A stretch of DNA of 64,000 bases from Sipunculus nudus. Lineage: Eukaryota; Annelida; Sipuncula; Golfingiida; Sipunculidae. This document shows, piece by piece, positions 39,726-52,055 of this stretch. The number at the start of each line of letters is the position of its first letter. Position 1 is the stretch's first letter. Location: positions 25,953,400 to 26,017,399 of the forward strand of contig CM049322.1 of assembly GCA_026874595.1 (NCBI GenBank). Reading direction: 5' to 3'. The translations under genes and the position numbers were made by a program. The notes below the pieces were generated by a model. The model was not told the DNA's origin and did not search any database. It was given only the letters and a program-made list of their open reading frames with translations.

Positions 39726-41641
39726 CCGTATTTGTTCGTGTACAGGACGAAAAATTTTATCCTAAAAATATTTGGCAAAGAAGGGGGGGCTGTCTTATAC
39801 AAGGTTACAAGTTTTTCAGCGTCCTCAGGGCCGCCGAGGATAATTTACGGCAATCAGCATCATTACGTTGGTTGAACTGGACGGCGTGATTACCGGTGAT
39901 CATGTCCGTATGGTGGTAATGTACACTCAATAAAGAACATTACAGTGCTTTGTTTTCTTTTATATTTATCGTTTATACATCAGATTTACATGCGCACATA
40001 GTTAAATAATTGATAAGAAAAGGTTTGCCCTTGCCGCATTGACACAGGAATTTTAATGGAATCAATATATGAGAGCCCTTCTGACAGTAGGGCCAGTGAT
40101 TTCCCGCGATCGTGGACGGAATCGCGGAACTGACAGACCGAAACGGAATTCCCAATCCTGAAAATAAATAAGTTTTAAAGTATATTTTGCCAAAAATATC
40201 TTGGCATTCACTTTAAACTGGTACGCAGTGATATAATTGTCGATGCCGCTATCAGCTTGATGGGCTTACCCATATACTAAAGATCCGAGAGTTCAGCTCT
40301 CGCGCACGGGATGCTGGGAACTTGCTTATGCCATCCAGTAGCACGTAATATGCATATTAATACAAGGATGATTTTTTCATATAGTGCCGTATTTACCACG
40401 TAAAATGTTCACGAGTCCAGTGAATGCGGACGCTGTCAGCTGGCATGCACACTGACATACACGGAGGCTCGCACATGGCACTTCGATTACAAGACAACCA
40501 GGAGCACTTTATACTTATAAATATAACGCGCCCTTTCCTCAGGCGACGCGAAATTCAATGTTTGTCAAGCTTGTATTATTGGACTTCATCAAGAAATGAA
40601 TGTATTATAACGGGTCAACAAAGTTCAAGAAAGGGACCAAGTTTCCGCGGGATATAAATATGACAATTTCCTCACAATTTTATAACGAAACCCCGGATTT
40701 GGTGCGTATATCCGCTTGGGAAATGATCTATTAAATAGTAACCAAATGGAAACCCTGGTTTCTACAAGGTAGCATTGAACTTGCACACAGTTAAATGTCG
40801 TAAAATAACGTAGTTCACGAATGTCCTACTGGGTCATTACCTTATTACGTTTTTCCTTCCTCACTGATACAACAGAATAAATTCGAACCTGACCGACGTC
40901 GTTTACGCAAACGTGATATATTTTGTGGGAAAATTAGGTGACTGTGACATGGTTGTGGACAGGCCAGGAAAATGTAATTTTCAATAGTTTAAGATTAACA
41001 CGGAATAATAAATGAGGAAGCTTGGTTAACTAGAGTATCATGGAAGCCTTGGTTTCGTGCGCTGTCACTTGTCTACCTTAAGCCACTTGTGGATGTGGAC
41101 GCTGATATGCAGTTGGTGTTTTGGGTGATCTCCCTCAAATTATGCAAAAGACTGACATTTCTTTGAAATAAAATTATCTTTTTCAAAGAGGAAGGTGTCA
41201 ATGCCCTGTAATGCACATTCTCTTGACATGTTAATTCTTTGTGGGCGCCATCTCCTTGATAATAATTTGTTACCCAAATTTGGGCCCTAAAATTGACCCT
41301 TTGATGTCTCTTATGATATTAATTTGAATTGTTGCATAATTCTCATTCTTTGATATGTTTAATTAATTCCGTTTTGGTCTGCTCCATACCTTTCTATAGT
41401 ACTTTCATGTTTTCACTTGTAGCATCATAAAAAAAAATATACCACTGACATTTTAAGAATAAAAAATTATAAAATCCCATTTCAATCATCAGTGTTAAAG
41501 TGATCATTATGCTAACAAAGTGATAGTCAGTAGCTGGGAGCTCCAACTTAAGATGCTGAAATATAATTTGAACCAAAATTTGAGGCTGAACATTGGGGGT
41601 CGTCTTATACATGGGGTCGTCTTATACACTCATAAATACGA
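39726..41641. mobile_element. Non-autonomous TIR DNA transposon
   Basis: The left end ccgtatttgttcgtgta and right end, read inverted (tcgtatttatgagtgta), form imperfect terminal inverted repeats of about 25 bp. Extra copies of GTCTTATACA lie inside both ends (near 39792, 41602 and 41620). The 1.9-kb insert splits A2 sequence whose uninterrupted version is at about 2565-2610. The interior is much richer in CpG than its surroundings. The largest open frame, about 77 codons at 40424-40657, resembles no transposase I know. The target-site duplication is not clear (possibly TAC). Confidence 0.65.
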
Positions 41642-42674
41642 TACACAATGCTGACATCATTTCTGACCATGTGCATAGAAAGTGTATAGAAGAACATGTA
41701 TATTATATATATGATCAAAGTCAGATCAGTGGTTTTGATATTAGGCAGTCTTGAAGTGTAACAATAGGTTTTTAATGGAAAATTGAAGTTTTTTCTTAAT
41801 ATCTCAAAAGAATGAACTCCTAGTGACCAAACTTTTGGTATGGTAGGGGATTTGGGGGACATCTAACTGTATGCCAAATTTTAGGAACTGATAGCTGGCT
41901 GGAAAGCTGGGGAGCTGAGCTCCAGCAAACTGCTGTCATTAGCTTGATCTAAACAATACTGTACACAGTGCTTGAAAACTTGAATAAAATCTACAGTTTT
42001 TGATCAACTGGTTTCAAATTTCAGACGTTAACAGATGAAATGCATATTAAAACATGCTGTGAAAATTAATCCACAGCAGTTAAAGGAAAAAAATGTGCAA
42101 TTTTCAAATCAGGGCAAAATTTAAGGTACAGATTTTATATTAATGCTAATAACTTAAAAAAATTGAAAAAAAAAATCTAATTTTGGGTATACAATCAAAT
42201 CTTGATTAAATATAGTTACATACCTGAAAAAAAGTCTCTAGCTTCAGCAATTCTCAAGTTAAGGGAGTAATTATATTTCCTGAATTTTTACAAAGTGCAT
42301 TATGTTCGAGCCCATAACTTCAAGAATTTATGAAATATATAACTAATTTCGAGTATGTACATAGGAAATATAGAGGAATTCATATATTAAAAATGATCAA
42401 TATCAGGTCAGTGGTTATTTTAGCCAGTCTTGAAGTGTAACAATGGGTTTTTAATGGAAAGAGGAGGTTTTTCCTTAATATCTTGATGGAACTAAGTCCT
42501 ATTGACCCTATTTTTGGTATGGTAGGAGATTTTGGGGACATCTAATGGTACGCTGAATGTCAGATTCGTAGGTCCAACATTTTCAAAACGTGCCAGTTTA
42601 ACTGATGGCTGGACGGACAGCCGATGGACAAAGGACCATGACTATAGCTCAGATGACTTATAGTCAGCTGAGCT

Positions 42675-44256
42675 AAAAACCATCGGAGCTAGCAGCGCCA
42701 AACTTTATGGAAGACTCCCAGAGGTGATCTCTTTCAAGTTTGTTCAAATGGTTCCAGTTAATGAATTTTCGCTGAGTTACAGGAAATTGAACTTTGTCGT
42801 TTAGCCAAGTAAGCCTACTAACATTACAATCTCAGAAATGGCAGGAGCTGGCATCACCAAATTTAATGCAAATGTTGGTCTCATGACGCATATATGAAAG
42901 TGTAGTTTTGTGGTGCCACTTGGAATGACCTGTATTTTACGGGGGAAACCAGTAATTTTAGCCTCTTTCAGCCACTACTGTAAAAAATTTAATGATGAAA
43001 CTGTCAAGCCAAATTGTTTAATATTTCACAAGAATGATCCTAGAGTAGGGTTCTATCAATTGTGTAAGGATAGATTGGGTTTATTGATTTTTTTGTAGAG
43101 GGCTGCAATAGGTATCTGGGGCCTGGACAGCTGAGTGGTAAAACGCTTGGCTCTCTCCACTGGCGACCCGGGTTCGATCCCCAGCATTGCTATGAGAGTG
43201 GGTTGTAGTTGCCCGTCCAAGGCTGGTTGTTTTCTCTGGGTACTTCGGTTTCCTCCACCTCTGCAAACTACCGAACGCCATCACCGGAGCCATGGAGAGT
43301 GCCTCGATTAGTTATTATAACTATTTGTACAATCCATGTAAAATAAATAAGTTTATATATATTATTCTAAACCCTTTGATTAAAAAAAATCCTATGAATA
43401 TGACAAATTGAAAAAAACATTGTGGCCTAAGTCTTTCTGTATGTATAAACAGATTTATGATATGTATCTATATATAGCTATGCAGACTGCCAACTGTATC
43501 AGATTAGGCAACTGGTCAAGAGTACTCAATACAGTAGCTATACACCTGCCAATTAGTTTTGCTTGACTGGGGGGCAACTGCCTTCTTCAGCTGAGCTTGG
43601 TCAGCCCAGTGAAACTGACTTAGGAGAAGTTTGATGTTTTGGCCTGAAATTTTGGCCTGTCCATGCATCTTTGATGGCTTTCTCATACATAAGACTGGTG
43701 TTGCCAACTAGAATGATTTTTGCACAGTGTATGTCCCTGCTTATTTCTCAGGAGGGATTTGATGTATCAGCCTGAAATTGTGCATATCTGTACATCTTGG
43801 ATAGTTTCATCATATACAAGACTGGTGGTGCCACCTACAATAATTTTTGCGTACTATATGTCCCTGCTTATTTCTCAGGAGGGATTTGATATATCAGCCT
43901 GAAATTGGCAAAACTAGTTATGCCAACTACAATTGTTTTTGGGTTTCATGCATCTGTGCACATAGCTGAAGAGTGGTTTGCAATATCTGCCTGAAATTTT
44001 GCTTGGCCATACATATTCCATGGCTTTCTCATACACATGACTGATTGCACCACCTACAATCATTTTTGTGTTGTGTAAATCCATGCAAGTATTTCAGGAG
44101 TGATGCTTGTGTAATTGTTGCTTCAAAATGTTTAGTATATATGTATATATCCTTGTCACACGTACTTGAAAAGCAATGGTGAGGCATATTAACATGGTAG
44201 CATTATACCTGATGTATATCCCATTGCACAGGTTTGCATTAGGCCTGTAGGCCTTG
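42675..44256 (+). mobile_element. C element C3, 5' truncated
   Basis: C body sequence begins right at the reverse A2 head (catcggagctagcagcgcc) and runs to the tail GCATTAGGCCTGTAGG ending CTTG at 44256. A SINE interrupts it at about 43120-43345. The sub-monomers have decayed palindromes (ggtggtgccacc near 43824). Confidence 0.7.
43120..43345 (+). mobile_element. tRNA-derived SINE
   Basis: The first ~75 bases resemble a tRNA: an A-box-like CTGAGTGGTAAAACGC near 43131 and an exact B box GGTTCGATCC at 43171-43180. After the tRNA part comes the block GGGTACTTCGGTTTCCTCC (43238-43256), which resembles the conserved central domain of widespread animal SINE superfamilies (V-SINE/RUDI or Meta-SINE type; I cannot choose between them). 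The 3' end is AT-rich (aaaataaataag). No duplicated target site could be read. It is not a functional tRNA gene because the acceptor stem does not pair. Confidence 0.75.
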
Positions 44257-44316
44257 TTGAAATGTTGAGATCTGTATTAAGCCAATTCCTATTTTTGATA
44301 CTTTTATTAATTGTAG

Positions 44317-44397
44317 AAAAAGTGCAATACAGACTCAGAGAAACATGCAGAGTTACAGCAGCAGCATACATTACATCGCTTGACACAGTCATTACAG
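44317..44397 (+). CDS. SIK3: SIK3-like kinase, penultimate coding exon
   Basis: An 81-nt exon, 27 codons, phase 0 at both ends. The acceptor is a T-rich tract ending attgtag at 44316 and the donor is GTAAGC at 44398. It encodes a glutamine-rich helix-like segment containing SEKHAELQQQHTLHRL. Joined to the terminal exon it continues in frame into SVSSHVSPVPSPPLP. The order (Q/H-rich segment, Pro-Ser segment, then the QLQRL motif) is that of the central C-terminal region of animal SIK3. The surroundings are unique sequence, unlike the repeats on both sides. The intron to the next exon is 7,658 bp and full of transposable elements. SIK2 is an alternative; the kinase and UBA exons would lie upstream of the window. 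Confidence 0.7.
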
Positions 44398-44619
44398 GTA
44401 AGCATTTTACACAAACGTTACATCTCTTAACACAGCCATGACAGGTAAATGTTTTAAACAGTTAAATGAAATTGTTAGATGTAGTTCAGGGATACTGTGG
44501 TTTTGATATGGTTCTTCATTTCTCCATAACAGAGGAAGCAAAATAACTAACAAACAAGTAAGAACCATTGGATCCAATGTAAACAGTATCTGTTCATTCA
44601 TCCATCTGTCTGTCATCAT
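44398..44619 (+). other. Unique intron start with a duplicated donor region
   Basis: The 3' end of the exon and its donor are imperfectly repeated about 47 bp downstream: TTACATCGCTTGACACAGTC before the first donor, TTACATCTCTTAACACAGCC before a second GTAAAT at 44445. Use of the second donor would add 47 nt and reach an in-frame TAA, so it would not give a normal protein. The rest is unique AT-rich intron. Confidence 0.5.
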
Positions 44620-44834
44620 TGTATCCCCAGACAAAGTCGGGATACTATGGACTGATGACGATGGCGGCTGCTGCCACAGAAAAATCTTTTGAGTGGGATA
44701 ACTCCAAAAATATTTTACTGTTCTTTATCAAACTTAATATGTGCATAGATATAGGTAAGAGGACGAAGCCTATATAAAATGTGGTCATGACCTTTGCTGG
44801 GAGAGTCACCTTGACCTTGAATAGGTCCATTTTT
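44620..44834 (+). mobile_element. D element, 5' part
   Basis: The head TGTATCCCCAGACAAAGTC folds on GGGATACTATGG. A GCGGCTGCTGCC stretch follows, then a monomer with AGAGGACGAAGCCTATATAA. It matches the D element at 63811-64000. An A1 head at 44835 interrupts it and no D tail was found. Confidence 0.7.
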
Positions 44835-45115
44835 AGCTCAACTGATTGTAAATCATCAGAGCTATAGTGATCACCCTTTGTCCCTTGTCCGTCCGGCCAT
44901 CTGGCCATCCGGCCACCTGTCCGTTAACAGGGCACAAATCGTAACCACTGGACGTGGAATCTTCTAACTTGACATCCAGGGAGGTCCATGAAAATTCTCC
45001 TTGAAAACCTGGAATTAGGTCTCTGTTACCCATATTTTTCGAGCTATGGGGCTCAAAAGTACCCCCCAGAATAATCGAATATCTGATTTTTTTACGATTT
45101 TTTTTCTCTATTTTT
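44835..45115 (+). mobile_element. A1 element, 5' fragment
   Basis: The head AGCTCAACTGATTGTAAATC is at 44835, followed by less than one monomer. It stops in the T run of the monomer (ttttctctattttt) where a C head starts. The expected right half of this A1 is not found after the C tail. Confidence 0.7.
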
Positions 45116-48100
45116 AGCGAACCTGTGAGCTTATGCGATGGTGTGGTGGTGTCCGGCTTCCAGCGTCTGTATGTTAACCTACACTATCTTGAAAACGGCA
45201 AGAGTTAGCATCACAAAATTTTATACAAAAAAATTTTCATCTAAAAAACTCTATCGGATTTTGCTTATTCTTTTGTAAATTGCATTTTCTTAGATTTTAT
45301 AGGGAAAAAGCTAAAAAATCTTTAAAAATCTTCTTCTCCGAAACTGTCCAGCCAAATTGTCCAATATTTCACAGAAATGATCCTTGGAACAATCTTTCTC
45401 AAGTTTACAGGAGGTTGAACTTTGTTAACTGTGCAAAAAAGCATATTAAAATTTAAATCTCAGAAACGGCTGGAGCTATCATCACCAAATTTTATGCCAA
45501 TGTTGGTCACATTAGTCATATCTGAAATTGAGGTATTGGTGGCGCCACCTGCATCGGCCTTTTTTGTACAGGGTCATCAGTGCCTGTATCACACTGAGGG
45601 TTACAAAAAAATTTCTTGTCTGAAACCATATGGCCAAAATGTTTAATATCGCAAAGTAATGATCCTAGGTTGTGCTTTCTGAAGATTGTTCAAATGGTCA
45701 CTTTTCAGTGACTTTTGGCTTAGTTATGGGAAGCTGAATTTAGTCATATGCCATAACAGCCCATTTTAGCTCAGTGGCTTTAAAGATCTTCTTCTCAAAA
45801 ACCACTGGGCCAAATTCTTAAATCTCACGAATGAATTATCCTCAGATGTTGATAATTCAAGTTTGTTCAAATGGTTTTGGTTCAGTGCTTTTTGGCTGAG
45901 TAAGCTGAGTTACGGGAAGCTGAACTTAGCCATTTTGCTGTATCTTCCTATATGAGTTATAAACCTGCAAAAAGTTTTTCGACTGATGCCACTGAAGCCA
46001 GTTTGTTAAATATTTAACAAGAATAATCCCTACAATTATTCTTATAAAAATTGTCATTAATGGTTCCACATAAATGATTTTTGGCTGAATTATGGAGCTT
46101 GAATTGAGTCATTTTACCATACATGTTAGCTGTGTGATGCTGTTACTACTAGCCTAACACCAGTTTATCAGCGTCTATTACATCATGCCACTAGACATTT
46201 AGATTTCAGGTTATCTTCGGTTAATATTGACAAGAAAGTTTTTAAAAGCTTTTAAAAAATTAAGATTTATGATTTAAGTTATTCATCATACCAGGGAATG
46301 TTACAATCATGGATATTCAGCTCTCTGTGGCTATATAAAGACAACTGTACGTGGATTATAAATTATTGGTATCCCTACTCAACTTAATTAAAAAATTTGC
46401 CATCATTGAGATATATCTGTAATTTAATTTTGCATTCAGTATGTATCCATAATAATTTTACATATATTCCTGATTTTTTTCATATAAAAAGTCAGCTGAA
46501 AAGCATTTTGTATTGGGAAAATAAATTTCAAAGTTAATACAAGTAGGGACCACTTTTGTGTACAGATGGCAGCACTTGGTTTACCATTGGCAGATTGCCA
46601 GTGCCTTGATGTTGGCCATTAACCAAGATGATGTCAGCTCTATAAATAGTTTTGGCACAGTGCCAGGATTGGAAGAAGTGCAGCCAGGTATAGGTCAACA
46701 GTTCACTCAGTGCAGTAGCTGCATTCTATTTATAGCTTTGGCAGACTGCTCACCGCATCATATTTGGCACCAAAGTGCAGCCTGGATCTATTTATAGCTT
46801 TGGCAGACTGCCAACTGTGTCAGATTATGCAACAGGTCAAGAGTTCACTCAGTGCAGCCAGGTACAGGTCAAATATTTCACTCAGTCTAGCCAGGTGCAG
46901 GTCAAGGGTTCACTTTGTGCTGCTTGAGGCAGCAATTTGTCACAGGTCACTCGGGGGCAACTGCCTTACTCACCTAATCCTTGTCAGCCCAGTGCATCAA
47001 ACTCTGGGGAAGTTTGATGTATTGGACTGATATTTTTACCTGTCTATGCGTCTTTGATGGTATTATCATTTACAAGACAGGTGGTGCCACTTACATTGAC
47101 TTTTTCAGTGTATGCGCCTGCTTATTTCTACAGAGCTATTTTATACATCAGCCTAAAATTGGGCATGTTTATACATATCGGGTAGCTTTATAGTGCACAA
47201 AACTGGTGGCGCCACCTACAGTAATTTTTGCACAGTGTATGTCCCTGCTAATTTCATAGGAAGGGTTTGTTTGACATACTGGTATGTTTTCAGTCGGATG
47301 CCGACGCTGCCGCCATCGCCGCATAGGTTTCCGGAGAACTCCTCCATAACCACTGGGCCGAATTTTTCAAAATTCGGAATTACGATCAGTCACATGTGAA
47401 CTGCTGCGCCCTCATTTTTGGTTGACCTCTGACCTTTCCTCTCTGCCCAGCATCCATTTGTGTGTCCGTTTCCACACATAAACCCACATATCTCGGGAAC
47501 CGTTTGACCGATAAGGCTAAAGATTTTGCACAAATGTAGCCCTTGGAAAGCTTTATAACATACACTAAAAATGGTGGCGCCACCTGCAACCATTTTTGCA
47601 CAGTGTCCATCTGTTCATCAGCCTTGGGATAGAAACACTCATATCTCTGCATTGGTTGGACTTATCCACCTGAAATTTTGCATGTGTATACATTCTGGAC
47701 AGCTTTCTTGATTTTATGACAGGTGGCGCCATCTACATTCATGTTTAAGCTGCAGACATCCAAGCTCATATCTCGGGAACCGTTTGACCAGTTGGGCCAA
47801 AATTTTGCATGTGTATAGATCTCTTATAGCTCTTTATCATATGCAAAACTGGTGGTGCCACCTGCCACAATTTTTGCACAGCGTCCATCTGTTCATCTGC
47901 CTTGGGATAAAATCACTCATATCTCGGCAGTATTTTGACTTATCCACCTGATATTTGCAGTTTTATACATTCTTGACAGCTTTCTTGATTTTATGACAGG
48001 TGGCGCCACCTACATTCACATTTAAGCTGCAGACATCCAAGCTCATATCTCGGGAACCGTTTGACCAGTAGGGCCAAAATTTTGCATGTGTATAGATCTC

Positions 48101-49069
48101 CCATAGGTCTTTATCATATGCAAAACTGGTGGTGCCACCTCACCTGCCACCATTTTTGCACAGCGTCCATCTGTTCATCTGCCTTGGGATAAAATCACTC
48201 ATATCTCGGCAGTGGTTTGACATATCCCCCTGAAATTTTGCATCTCACATAGCTCTTAATCATTCACAAAATTGCACAGCGTCCTTTGTTCATCTGCCTT
48301 GGGATAAAATCACTCATATCTCGTTGGGCCAAAATTTTGCATGTGTATAGATCTCTTATAGCTCTTTATCATATGCAAAACTGGTGGTGCCACCTGCCAC
48401 AATTTTTGCACAGCGTTCATCTGTTCATCTGCCTTGGGATAAAATCACTCATATCTCAGTAGTGGTTTGACTTATCCACCTGAAATTTTGCATGTTTATA
48501 CATCTTGGATAGCTTTCTGGATTTTTTTGCAGGTGGCGCCACCTACATTTATGTATATGCTGCAGACATTCAGGCTTATATTTCAGGACTGGTTTGACTT
48601 ATTTCCCTGAAATTTTGCATGTTTATAGATCTCATATCTCTGCATTGGTTGGACTTATCCACCTAAAATTTTGCATTTGTATACATCCTGGACAACTTTC
48701 TTGATTTTATGACAGGTGGCGCCACCTACATCCACATTTCGGCTGCAGACATCCAGGCTATTATTCAACACACCTCACTCTATTTCCCCTTGCCACTCAA
48801 TCTATTCCTCACTTCACCTTTCCCACTCTGATTTTGGCAGATACAGGTAGATGCTTGTTGACTACCCATATTCTAATTTTTGTGTTGTGTGCACCCATGC
48901 CAGAATTGCAGCAGTGATGTATGTTTAATTGTTTCTTGTTCTAAGTGTTTAGTACTTGCATTGTTCATATACATGTTACACATGTTCTTGAAAAGTAATG
49001 GTCCAGCATTGAAGCATTATACCTGGTGTAATCTCATTGCACAGGTTTACATTAGGCCTGTAGGCCTTG
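45116..49069 (+). mobile_element. C element C4, complete, inside the SIK intron
   Basis: The head AGCGAACCTGTGAGC is at 45116 and the tail ACATTAGGCCTGTAGG ends CCTTG at 49069, giving 3.95 kb. It is collinear with C1 (21396-25499), including the GTTCACTCAG block (46690-46920), the GCCGCCATCGCCGCATAGG segment (about 47310) and sub-monomers with GGTGGCGCCACC at 45538, 47205, 47573, 47999, 48532 and 48715. The left flank is A1 and the right flank is A2, so the original target is not preserved on both sides. Confidence 0.85.
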
Positions 49070-49742
49070 TTTTAATATAAATAAAAGCCATAAAACCAGG
49101 TGCTTATGATCATTATTTAAATGTGTGAATTTTGTATATTCTGGATTCTCAACATCATTGTTTGGTGAAAACTGAATAAATACCAGATATGGTGCGAATA
49201 CTTTGCAATTGTATTTAAACACGAATATGAATATGTACTCCATTATAAAATTTCTTTCATATGAATGGGAATTCAGGTAAAAATGAAAGTATATGAATAC
49301 CAGTGCAAATACTTTCAAAATGTATTAATGAATGCATTCATGAATATATTCTTTAATATTATTTTAATAATCATTTCAGGTATATTTTATTTGAAAAAAA
49401 TCATACTATTCTCTTATTATTTTTAATAAAAATTATATTTGGGACAATATTTATAATTTTTTTAATAAATAGTTAAACTCTTATATTATATGTTCTGCTT
49501 ATAAGTTATATGGCCAAGTCAAAATCTGTGTGACAATCGCACTCCATTTGTTAATAAAATAAATGAAATTAATCCTCTTTCCTGTCTCCAAAGGTACAAT
49601 CAAAATCATACATAAGCTAAACAACAAAAACTCATAATACAGCTTATTTTTATTACCACATATAACCAGCATATGCCTCATTTCTAAATCATATTTTTTT
49701 ATCATATATAACAGCTGAGCGCCGTGACCCATAGGTCCCTTG
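49070..49742 (+). mobile_element. A2 element, 3' fragment
   Basis: The sequence follows 3520-4138 and ends with the A2 tail CAGCTGAGCGCCGTGACCC and CCCTTG at 49742. It shows the intact A2 3' end that is missing at 4139. Confidence 0.75.
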
Positions 49743-51736
49743 TTTTGCTATATGCATTTACTTAGATTTTATAGGGAAAAAGCTGAAAAACCTTTAAAAG
49801 TCTTCTTCTTGTAAACGGTCCAGCCAAATTGTTCAATATTTTACAAAAAAATGATCCCAGAGGCAAGCCCTCTCAAGTTTATTCAAATGGTTTGCATTTG
49901 ATGAATTTTAGTGGTGTTGCACGAATTTGAACAGTCATTAGGCCAATTAAACATACTGACATAGTAATCTCAGAAATGACAGAAGCTAGCATTACCAAGT
50001 ATTGTGCAAATGTTGGTCACACGACTCATATTTGAAGTTGCAGATTTTGTGGTGCCACCTACATTGACCTGTTTTTTGGGGGGGGGCAAAAACCTCATAA
50101 TTTTAGCCTCTTTCAGCTTAAAATGTTTATGATGAAACTGTCAAGTTGAATCGTTCAATTTTTCATAAGAATTATCATAGGACATGGTTCTTTCAATCAT
50201 ATCAGAAAAGCTTAAGTTCGTCTTATGGCCATTTTTATGTCTATTTCAAACTGAGGACTGCAAAACTGTTCTTCTACAAAATTATTGTTTCAATTATAAC
50301 TTCTGTAACATTGCTCAAATAATTATTTGTAGGTGGCCTTTGTTCAAGTTTACTTGAATGATTTTTGGCAGAATTATTGGACCTGTAAACAATGAAAGGA
50401 CTGCATCTTTTGTTTATTCTAGATATTTTGATAAAAAGTTTATGAATATGTCAGCTTGAAAAAAAACAACATTTTAGCCAAAGTCTTTAAGTATGTGTAA
50501 ACAGATTTACCAACAGACCAAGATTATGTGTGTATCTTTAAACAGGTTGAGAAACTGCCAACTGTTTCAAATTTGGCAACAGATCAAGAGTTCATTCAGT
50601 GCAGCCAGATATAGGTCAAGAGTTCAATCAGTCCAGCCAAGCACAAGGCATGTGATCACCTCATGGGTGACATGTGAACACCTCATGGGCACCATGTGAT
50701 CATCTCATGGTTTTCATACCCTTCAGGGGAACCAATCTGTGAGCTTTTGCAATGGTGTGGCTACTATTTCAGATTTGGCAACAGGCCAAAGGCCAGTCTA
50801 AATCTATTTATAGCTTTGGCAGGCTGCCAACTGTATCAGATTAGGCAACAGGTCAAGAGTTCACTCAGTGCAGCCAGGTATAGGTCAGGAGTTCACTCGG
50901 TGCAGTAGCTGCATTCTATTTATAGCGTTGGCAGACTGCCCAGTGCATCAGGTTTGCACCAAAGTTCAGCCTGGATCTATTTATAGCTTTGGCAGACTGC
51001 CAACTGTGTAAGGTTATGCAACAGGTCAAGAGTTCACTCAGTGTAGCCAATTACAGGTCAAAAGTTCACTCAGTCTAGCCAGATGCAGGTCATGAGTTCA
51101 CTCCGTGCAGTATTCTGAGCCAGCAAATTTGTCACAGTTCACTCAGGGCAACTGCCTTTCTCACCTTAGCCACATCAGCCCCATGCATCAGACTCAAGGT
51201 AAGTTTGATGTATTGGTCTGATATTTTGTCTATGCATCTTTGATGGCTTTCTCATTCACAAGACAGGTGCTGCCACCTACAATGACTTGCACAGTGTATG
51301 CGCCTGCTTATTTCTACGGAGGAATTTGATACATCAGTCTGAAATTGGGCTTTTTTATATATATTGGATAGCTTTATCGTGTACAAGACTGGTGGCGCCA
51401 CCTACAATAATTTTTGCACAGTGTAGGTCCCTGCTTATTTTGCTGGAGGTGTCTCACATATCAGTCTGAAATTGGGCATATGTATATACATCTTTGTTGT
51501 ATACAAGACTTGTGGTGCCATCTACAATCATTTTTGTGTTGTGTGCACCGATTCCAGGATTTCTGCAGTGATGTTTGTGTAATTGATTCTTGTTCAAAAT
51601 GTTTAGTACTTGCATTATTCATATACATGGTACGCATGTTGTTGCGCATGTACTTGAAAAATAATGGTCCAGACTTGAAGCATTATACCTGGTGTATAAA
51701 CCATTGCACAAATTCACATTAGGCCTGTAGGCATTC
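49743..51736 (+). mobile_element. C element C5, headless and worn
   Basis: C body starts at gctatatgcatttacttag, includes a G run (about 50080), the GTTCACTCAG block (50580-51110), sub-monomers with GGTGGCGCCACC at 51391, and a decayed tail (ATTAGGCCTGTAGGCATTC) at about 51718-51736. Three short direct repeats of CATGTGATCACCTCATGGG type lie at 50649-50710. Confidence 0.7.
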
Positions 51737-51960
51737 TTATAAATTTCATGCATATTTCAGTCACTTTGTTGAGATACCCTTACTTACATACAAATATGTA
51801 TTCATGAGAGGCTCCTACATCTTTCATTTAGCCTATAAAAGTACACAGGTGACTCCAGAGGTGTGTATTATGCATATATCTCAAATGATATTATACAAAA
51901 ATATTTGCTGTTGCTAGTTTTCAATATATTAGGTTTTTATAAAAATGTTTTCATAATCAA

Positions 51961-52033
51961 TTTCAGCTGAGCACCATTACCCACAGATCCCTTGTTCAGT
52001 TTCAGTTGAGTGTCATGATTTGTGAGTGACTTG
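51961..52033 (+). mobile_element. Two A-family tails next to the SIK splice acceptor
   Basis: TTCAGCTGAGCACCATTACC with CCCTTG ends at 51994, and TTCAGTTGAGTGTCATGATT with GACTTG ends at 52033. Both are worn A-type 3' ends. The second stops 22 bp before the terminal exon, so the acceptor's pyrimidine tract begins where the element ends. The stretch 51737-51960 before them is AT-rich intron with nothing recognised. Confidence 0.6.
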
Positions 52034-52055
52034 TAATTTTCTATTTCTGCTTCAG

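Larger units (their letters stand above)
35951..42674 (-). mobile_element. A2 element on the reverse strand, with two insertions
   Basis: Read on the minus strand, the head AGCTCAGCTGACTATAAGTC begins at 42674 and the tail TGACCCATGGGTCCCTTG ends at 35951. Two insertions interrupt it: a forward A2 (36843-38507) and a TIR DNA transposon (39726-41641), leaving about 3.2 kb of A2. Long parts are the inverted counterpart of 2037-4144. No coding gene is visible. Confidence 0.8.

Noticed and set aside
40424-40657. Possible transposase fragment in the TIR element
   Set aside because: The 77-codon frame shows no DDE motif or DNA-binding signature that I can recognise.
43120-43195. tRNA gene
   Set aside because: A- and B-box matches are good, but the 5' and 3' ends do not pair as an acceptor stem and a SINE body follows.
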